The notes beneath the pieces are model-generated. The model saw only the letters and a list, made by a program, of their open reading frames with translations. It was not told the origin of the DNA and searched no databases. From assembly GCF_018614875.1 (NCBI RefSeq), contig NZ_JAGGNW010000014.1:1-64000 (forward strand): a stretch of DNA of 64,000 nt, written 5' to 3'. This document shows positions 60,158 to 64,000 of the stretch, piece after piece. Each line of letters starts with the position of its first letter. The first letter of the stretch is position 1. Source of the stretch: Variovorax paradoxus (GTDB taxonomy: Bacteria; Pseudomonadota; Gammaproteobacteria; Burkholderiales; Burkholderiaceae_C). The position numbers were made by a program, and so were the translations under genes.

Positions 60158-61102
60158 ATGAACTTCCAACAACTGCGCTCGGTACGCGAGGCCGTTCGTT
60201 GCGGCTTCAACCTGACCGAAGTCGCCCACACCCTGCACACCTCCCAGCCCGGCGTGAGCCGGCAGATCCGCGAGCTGGAGGAAGAGCTCGGCATCGAGCT
60301 GTTCGTGCGCGCCGGCAAGCGGCTCACCGGGCTCACCGAACCAGGCGGCCACGTGCTGCCGATCATCGAGCGCATGCTGATGGAAAGCAGCAACCTGCGG
60401 CACGCGGGGCAGGAGTTCGTGGCGCAGCAGAGCGGGCTGCTGTCGATCGCGGCCACGCATTCGCAGGCGCGCTATGCGATGCCGGTGGCGGTGCAGGAAT
60501 TCCGCGCGCAGTTTCCGAACGTGAAGCTGCACCTGCACCAGGGCTCGCCCAAGCAGATCGCGCAGATGCTGATCGACGGCGAGGCCGACGTGGGCATTGC
60601 GACGGAAGCGCTAGGCGACTATCCGCAGCTGGTCGCCCTGCCCTGCTACCGCTGGACGCATTCCGTGATCGTGCCGCCGGACCATCCGCTGCTCGACGCG
60701 CCGCTCACGCTCGACGCGCTCACGCGCCATCCGCTGATCACCTACGACACGGGCTTCACCGGACGCTCGCGCATCGACGAGGCCTTTGCACAGCGCGGGC
60801 TTGCGCCCAACATCGTGCTCGCCGCGATGGATGCCGACGTGATCAAGACCTATGTGCAGCTGGGCCTGGGCGTGGGCATCGTGGCTGGCGTGGCGTACGA
60901 GACGGAGCGCGACACGCAGCTGCGCGCGCTCGATGCGGGCCGGCTCTTCGGCATCAACATGACCAAGCTCGCGGTGCGGCGCGGCAACTACCTGCGCAAG
61001 TATGTCCATGCCTTCATCGAGTCGTTCGCGCCCACGTTGACCCGGGCGGTGGTCGAAAAGGCTTTGGGCGACGAAGCGAAGGGATCGCACTACGAAATCT
61101 AG
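60158..61102 (+). CDS. cysB: LysR-family regulator of the CysB/Cbl group
   Basis: 314 aa. MNFQQLRSVREAVRCGFNLT and the helix-turn-helix HTSQPGVSRQIRELEEELG define the CysB/Cbl branch, as do VRAGKRLTGLTEPG and the effector segment TYVQLGLGVGIVAGVAYE. These proteins activate sulfur-assimilation or sulfonate genes and sense O-acetylserine derivatives or sulfate/APS. No cys gene is adjacent, so CysB versus Cbl cannot be decided. Its TAG stop lies inside the left arm of a long inverted repeat. Confidence 0.9.
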   Translation: MNFQQLRSVREAVRCGFNLTEVAHTLHTSQPGVSRQIRELEEELGIELFVRAGKRLTGLTEPGGHVLPIIERMLMESSNLRHAGQEFVAQQSGLLSIAATHSQARYAMPVAVQEFRAQFPNVKLHLHQGSPKQIAQMLIDGEADVGIATEALGDYPQLVALPCYRWTHSVIVPPDHPLLDAPLTLDALTRHPLITYDTGFTGRSRIDEAFAQRGLAPNIVLAAMDADVIKTYVQLGLGVGIVAGVAYETERDTQLRALDAGRLFGINMTKLAVRRGNYLRKYVHAFIESFAPTLTRAVVEKALGDEAKGSHYEI

Positions 61103-61364
61103 GAGGCTGTCGGGCTTGGGCACGGCCCCGCGTTGCGCGAGACAGGGCGCAGGCAAGGCGCCAAGCGCAAGCTGGACTGATGTCCAGCGAGCATTGGCAA
61201 CGCCGCATGCGCCCTGTCTCGCGCAACCCTTCGGGCCGCTGCCTGGGACTGCCATGCCGCGTTGCGGGCTCGTTGTGTGGCGCGGCCATACGGCCTCACC
61301 CGCGCCTTGCCTGGCAGTCCCAGGCAGCGGCGCGGGGCCATGCCCAAGCCCGACAGCCTCCTAG
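61099..61364. repeat. 266-bp element folding as a three-way junction, MITE-like
   Basis: The outer arms 61099-61132 and 61331-61364 are 34 bp long and pair with one mismatch, each ending in CTAG. Inside, stem 1 pairs GTTGCGCGAGACAGGGCGC (61132-61150) with 61209-61227 perfectly and holds a further hairpin GCTGGAC-TGAT-GTCCAGC (61171-61188). Stem 2 pairs 61235-61254 with 61312-61331 (20 bp). An 8-nt linker separates the two. No ORF is credible in it. It begins at the stop codon of the CysB-like gene. Confidence 0.88.
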
Positions 61365-61476
61365 TGCCTGCGCAATATTCGGCGCCTGCGGCAACAGTTT
61401 TGAAAAGATGTGTGCCCGCTTCACACAGGGAGCGTACATTCGGGTTAATTCCTTGGCTTCCCTGAACGGATCAGCA

Positions 61477-61737
61477 ATGGCATCGACCCCGCAGCAGCAA
61501 CAGCAAACAAGGGCCGCCCTGAAGGCCGCCGATGCGGCGGAGCAGCGCGAACGGTTGAAACGGGCGCTGCCGGCCACGGTGGAACTCCTGCAGAGCCGCC
61601 AGGCCGACCGCATCGACGACAGCGACATCGACGCGTACGTGAGCCTCAACTGGCTCGAGTGGCATGGTGGCGGCCTGCGGCTGACCATCACCGGGCGCAA
61701 CGTGTGCGCCCAATCGGCGTCCACCGCGCTGGCCTGA
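61477..61737 (+). CDS. Small hypothetical protein
   Basis: 86 aa, starting MASTPQQQQQTRAALKAADA. The N-terminal half is a Gln/Ala-rich charged helix, possibly a coiled coil; the C-terminal half (DSDIDAYVSLNWLEWHGGGL, then RLTITGRNVC) looks like a small beta-containing domain. No family recognised. It is followed at once by a strong terminator, supporting it as a real transcription unit. Its promoter would lie in the 112 bp after the MITE-like element. Confidence 0.65.
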   Translation: MASTPQQQQQTRAALKAADAAEQRERLKRALPATVELLQSRQADRIDDSDIDAYVSLNWLEWHGGGLRLTITGRNVCAQSASTALA

Positions 61738-61749
61738 AACCCCAAAAGG

Positions 61750-61782
61750 AAAGCCGCCACAGTGGCCTGTGGCGGCTTTCTT
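61750..61782. terminator. Bidirectional intrinsic terminator
   Basis: AAAGCCGCCACA (61750-61761), six bases and TGTGGCGGCTTT (61768-61779) form a perfect 12-bp stem, with further T on the right. It lies between the convergent small ORF (stop 61737) and the RcnB-like gene (stop 61803) and can serve both. Confidence 0.92.
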
Positions 61783-61802
61783 GCGTTTGCGCGCCGGCCG
61801 GC

Positions 61803-62270
61803 TTACTGGCCCACGATGATCTGCGCGATCACACCGGTGGCAATCGCTGCGAGCACATAGTCGCCGCCGACGCCGACCCATTGGTAGCCGCGCGGCGGCG
61901 GCTGCAGGCGATAGGCGCGGTAGTCGTTCACCACGTAGTTGCGGCTGCGGTACTCGCCCGGCACACGGCCACCGCGGCGCCATTCGGCATGCGGCTGCGG
62001 GAAGCCGCGGCGATCGAACTGGCGGCCATCGCGGAAGTCCTGGTTGCCACGGTAGTCGCTGTGGTCGCGACGGTCGCGCTGCGGACCGCGGTGATCGAAA
62101 TTGCGCTCTCCCCGGCCGTCGTCATGGCGTTGCTCGTAGCGGCCTTCGCCAGGACGTCCGTCGCCGGGGCGTCCATCGAAGCGGCGGTCCTGCGCGAAGG
62201 CGCTTCCCGCTGCCATGCACATCGCGAGCGCCGCAGCAGCGACGGCCATGCTCTTTGAATTGATGATCAT
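61803..62270 (-). CDS. RcnB-family periplasmic protein
   Basis: 155 aa with a signal peptide (cleavage near AFAQD, about residue 26). The mature N-terminal half is a low-complexity stretch very rich in Arg, Asp and Gly; the C-terminal half matches the RcnB/YohN domain: RNYVVNDYRAYRLQPPPRGY, QWVGVGGDYVLAAIATGVI. RcnB proteins affect nickel/cobalt homeostasis or envelope stress in other bacteria. AAGGAG precedes the ATG. No rcnA efflux gene is adjacent. Confidence 0.87.
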   Translation of the reverse strand: MIINSKSMAVAAAALAMCMAAGSAFAQDRRFDGRPGDGRPGEGRYEQRHDDGRGERNFDHRGPQRDRRDHSDYRGNQDFRDGRQFDRRGFPQPHAEWRRGGRVPGEYRSRNYVVNDYRAYRLQPPPRGYQWVGVGGDYVLAAIATGVIAQIIVGQ

Positions 62271-62334
62271 CTAGAACTCCTTCGTGTTGATGACAAGTCC
62301 ATTGTGGGCGGCGCTTGTGTCTGGCCCGAGCACA

Positions 62335-62371
62335 TCAGGTCGCGGTCAGGTGAAATCAGGTAAGTGCAGGT
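62335..62371. promoter_or_regulatory. Four helically phased TCAGGT-type repeats upstream of the RcnB-like gene
   Basis: TCAGGT at 62335-62340, 62346-62351 and 62356-62361, then GCAGGT at 62366-62371, start 11, 10 and 10 bp apart. All have the same orientation and lie 65-100 bp upstream of the minus-strand RcnB-like start. Tandem hexamers at one-turn spacing suit OmpR/PhoB-type response regulators that bind as head-to-tail dimers. The binding protein is not known. The rest of the 220-bp gap to the next gene has nothing recognisable. Confidence 0.6.
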
Positions 62372-62490
62372 ATCCGGGCGGCGCGTTGTCCTTCAACCCG
62401 TTTTCGCGGATCTGATTTGCATCGGGTCCGGGGCTCTGGCGACAATGGACCTTGCACAAACGATCAGGCGTGGAGGCGCCATCAATCAAC

Positions 62491-62673
62491 ATGCGTGACA
62501 AGATCATTGGTGCCATCGGCATCGTGTGGGGCGGGGGCATGCTCCTGAGGTGGCTCATGTCGGGCCCGCCTGCTGGAATCGGCGGCTATCAAGGCGGCCA
62601 GACCGCCGTTGCTCTCCTGGGCGCCGTCATGCTGGTTGCCGGCCTGTACCGCTTCTTCAAGCGTCCTGATTGA
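62491..62673 (+). CDS. Small two-helix membrane protein
   Basis: 60 aa from the ATG at 62491. Two hydrophobic segments (about residues 4-21, KIIGAIGIVWGGGMLLRWL, and 34-52, AVALLGAVMLVAGLYRF) flank a Gly-rich loop and end in KRPD. GGAGG lies 14 nt upstream, farther than usual, so the start is less certain. No family recognised. Confidence 0.55.
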   Translation: MRDKIIGAIGIVWGGGMLLRWLMSGPPAGIGGYQGGQTAVALLGAVMLVAGLYRFFKRPD

Positions 62674-62733
62674 GCGAAGGCGCAAGCGCGCGCTTCCTGG
62701 TCCTTGCCGATTGCGCTTAAGCTCGCGCGCAGC

Positions 62734-63372
62734 ATGAAGCGACGTCACCTCCTCCAGCTGCTGGCCGGCGTGCCGGCAGCCGCCATCCTCGCCGCCTGCG
62801 GCAAGCGCAAACCCTCCGCCGCGGCGCTGAAGCCGGATGCCCGCGTGCTGGCCCTGGGCGACAGCCTGACCTTCGGCTACGGCGCGCCGCCCGAAGCCGC
62901 CTGGCCCATGAAACTGGGCGAGCTCACAGGCTGGCAGATCGACAACGCAGGCATCAACGGCGACACCTCGGCCGGCGCGCTGGAGCGCCTGCCAGGGCTG
63001 CTGGGCGCGGGCAGCTACGACGCGATCCTGATCGGCATCGGCGGCAACGACATGCTGCGCGGCATGTCGGCCGCGGCCACGCGCGACAACATCGCGGCCC
63101 TGGTGAGCGCGGCGCGTGCGCACACGCCCCATGTCGCGCTGCTGGCCACGCCGGCGCCCGACGCCATGCGCGCGGCGATCGGCTCGCTCAGCGATGCGCC
63201 GTTCTACGAAGAGATCGCGAAGTCGGGGCAGGCGCTGCTCGTGGCCAACGTGTATTCGAGCGTGCTGTCGGACGCATCGCTGCGCTCCGACCACATCCAT
63301 GCCAATGCACGAGGCTATGAAAAGATGGCGCAGCTGCTGGCGGACCAGCTCATGGCCGCGGGCTGGCGCTGA
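62734..63372 (+). CDS. tesA: TesA-like SGNH/GDSL esterase, predicted lipoprotein
   Basis: 212 aa from the ATG at 62734. A lipobox-like signal (MKRRHLLQLLAGVPAAAILA, then ACG) suggests a lipid-anchored or exported enzyme. The SGNH blocks are ALGDSLTFGYG (Ser about 51), NAGINGDTSAGA, IGIGGNDMLRG and DHIHANARGY (catalytic Asp-His). This is the TesA/lysophospholipase L1 group acting on thioesters and esters. Its end overlaps the convergent CYTH gene by 23 bp. Confidence 0.9.
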   Translation: MKRRHLLQLLAGVPAAAILAACGKRKPSAAALKPDARVLALGDSLTFGYGAPPEAAWPMKLGELTGWQIDNAGINGDTSAGALERLPGLLGAGSYDAILIGIGGNDMLRGMSAAATRDNIAALVSAARAHTPHVALLATPAPDAMRAAIGSLSDAPFYEEIAKSGQALLVANVYSSVLSDASLRSDHIHANARGYEKMAQLLADQLMAAGWR

Positions 63373-63892
63373 TCAGGCGTTCGGCAAGCAGGTCGACGTA
63401 GGCACCCTGCACCAGCTGGTCGGCGCCCACGCCCAGCCGGGCCATGAGCGCATGCGCTTCGGCAATGCCGGCTTCGGTCGAAGCGCCCTCTTCCAGCACG
63501 ACTTCGAGTTCGAGGAATTCACCGAGGCCTTCCACGCGGTCGAGGTGCACGCGCGTGCGGCCGACCAGGAACAGCCGACGCTGCTTGCGCACGCGACCCG
63601 CCTGGCCCCATGCGAGCGTGAGCGATTCGCGCAGCATGTCGGGCGTGCCGCAGGGCGTGATCAGGTAGAACGATTCCTTCGGGCCGCTGCTGTTCGCGCG
63701 GCGGTAGAAGATCAGTTCGGCGTGGTCGGGGGCGAAGGTGCGCAGCTTGAGGCGGTCGGCGCTGTCGTTGCAGCGGAAGAAGGTGTCGTCCTGAGCGATC
63801 TCGACGGGGCCTTTGTCGGCCAGCGTTGCGGCGATGCGCGCGACGCGTTCCACGCTGTCGATGCGGGCCTTGATCTCTATGTTTCTTGCCAT
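63350..63892 (-). CDS. CYTH-domain protein (class IV adenylate cyclase / thiamine-triphosphatase-like)
   Basis: 180 aa from the ATG at 63892, starting MARNIEIKARIDSVERV with the ExExK motif (EIKA) of the CYTH triphosphate tunnel. Further charged strands KLRTFAPDHAELIFYRR, GRTRVHLDRVEGLGEFLELE and the closing tail are typical of the CyaB-like branch. The domain hydrolyses or cyclises triphosphates in a metal-dependent tunnel; cyclase or triphosphatase activity cannot be told from sequence. Confidence 0.85.
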   Translation of the reverse strand: MARNIEIKARIDSVERVARIAATLADKGPVEIAQDDTFFRCNDSADRLKLRTFAPDHAELIFYRRANSSGPKESFYLITPCGTPDMLRESLTLAWGQAGRVRKQRRLFLVGRTRVHLDRVEGLGEFLELEVVLEEGASTEAGIAEAHALMARLGVGADQLVQGAYVDLLAERLISASPRP

Positions 63893-63969
63893 CTTGGTTT
63901 GTCTGTCCTCGGGGCTTTTGTTCAGGGCGCGTGCTGGTGTGTGGCCGATCAACGACCGCTTTGCCCACC

Positions 63970-64000
63970 GATCACGTCGATGGGGTGCCTTGCGCAGCGA
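63970..64000. repeat. Variable-arm hairpin repeat, copy 4, cut by the window edge
   Basis: GATCACGTCGATGGGGT followed by the core TGCCTTGCGCAGCGA is identical, base for base over 31 nt, to the minus strand of copy 2 (right arm, 46714 downward). Only the left arm and first core bases are in the window. Confidence 0.85.

Overview
The window is GC-rich DNA (roughly two thirds G+C by eye) from a betaproteobacterium of the family Comamonadaceae, most likely Variovorax or a close relative. The reasons are the gene families (Bug-type and TRAP solute receptors, an aerobic benzoyl-CoA box cluster with a BoxR repressor, a minCDE-type cell-division operon, many LysR/GntR/IclR/TetR regulators) and the abundant palindromic intergenic repeats. 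It reads as ordinary chromosome. I see no transposase, integrase, phage structural gene or CRISPR array. Genus assignment is inference; no 16S rRNA gene is present.

Layout. (1) 1-3711: glutarate/glutaryl-CoA catabolism: a LysR regulator divergent from a glutaryl-CoA dehydrogenase and a CaiB-type CoA-transferase, followed by a cut VOC gene. (2) 3767-14509: a holin-like membrane protein, then a catabolic island with a GntR regulator and an arylmalonate-decarboxylase/maleate-isomerase-like enzyme divergent from a hydantoinase-type amidohydrolase, an IclR regulator, a TRAP transporter with two receptors (P-Q-M-P), an amidase and a 2-keto-4-pentenoate-hydratase-like enzyme. (3) 14646-17495: an Fe(II)/2-oxoglutarate oxygenase and a membrane-anchored class III nucleotide cyclase. 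(4) 17506-25889: acetoacetyl-CoA synthetase divergent from a TetR regulator that heads an overlapping SsuABC-like ABC transporter operon with a cyclase and a fumarylacetoacetase-family enzyme. (5) 25946-26930: tRNA-Gly(GCC) and a secreted Gly/Ala-rich heptad-repeat protein.

(6) 26956-42813 is the centrepiece: aerobic benzoate degradation through benzoyl-CoA epoxidation. On the minus strand boxR is followed by boxC, boxB, boxA and a MaoC-like gene. On the plus strand are a DUF4863 protein, boxD, benzoate-CoA ligase, an alpha/beta hydrolase and a complete branched-chain-amino-acid-type ABC transporter (receptor, LivH, M, G, F). The boxC promoter is overlapped by a TGCA-N6-TGCA motif, the type of site known for BzdR/BoxR repressors. 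(7) 42831-48709: a Crp/Fnr regulator divergent from a BKACE enzyme, a Bug receptor, a carnitine-dehydrogenase-like enzyme and a feruloyl-CoA-synthase-like ligase. (8) 48690-52901: a LysR gene broken by a one-base frameshift, divergent from an MFS transporter, a GAF protein and an amidohydrolase. (9) 52911-63892: AsmA protein, thioesterase, uracil permease, minC-minD-minE, a TetR/37-aa protein/hydrolase group, a CysB-like regulator, small proteins, an RcnB-like protein, a TesA-like esterase lipoprotein and a CYTH protein.

The least explained material is between genes. There are four kinds of structured repeat: a hairpin family whose 17-18 bp arms differ between copies but stay self-complementary; a 266-bp element folding as a three-way junction at a regulator's stop codon; paired inverted REP units at three junctions of the benzoate cluster; and a CACTTCGTGT/CCCCC-GGGGG family that supplies the livF ribosome binding site and encodes the N-terminus of an ABC permease. 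Several repressor operators can also be read directly: three near-copies of TTGTCGACAA upstream of the hydantoinase, paired TetR sites at 59316 and 59989, and 21-bp-spaced repeats at 19555. Four TCAGGT-type hexamers at helical phasing lie upstream of the RcnB-like gene.
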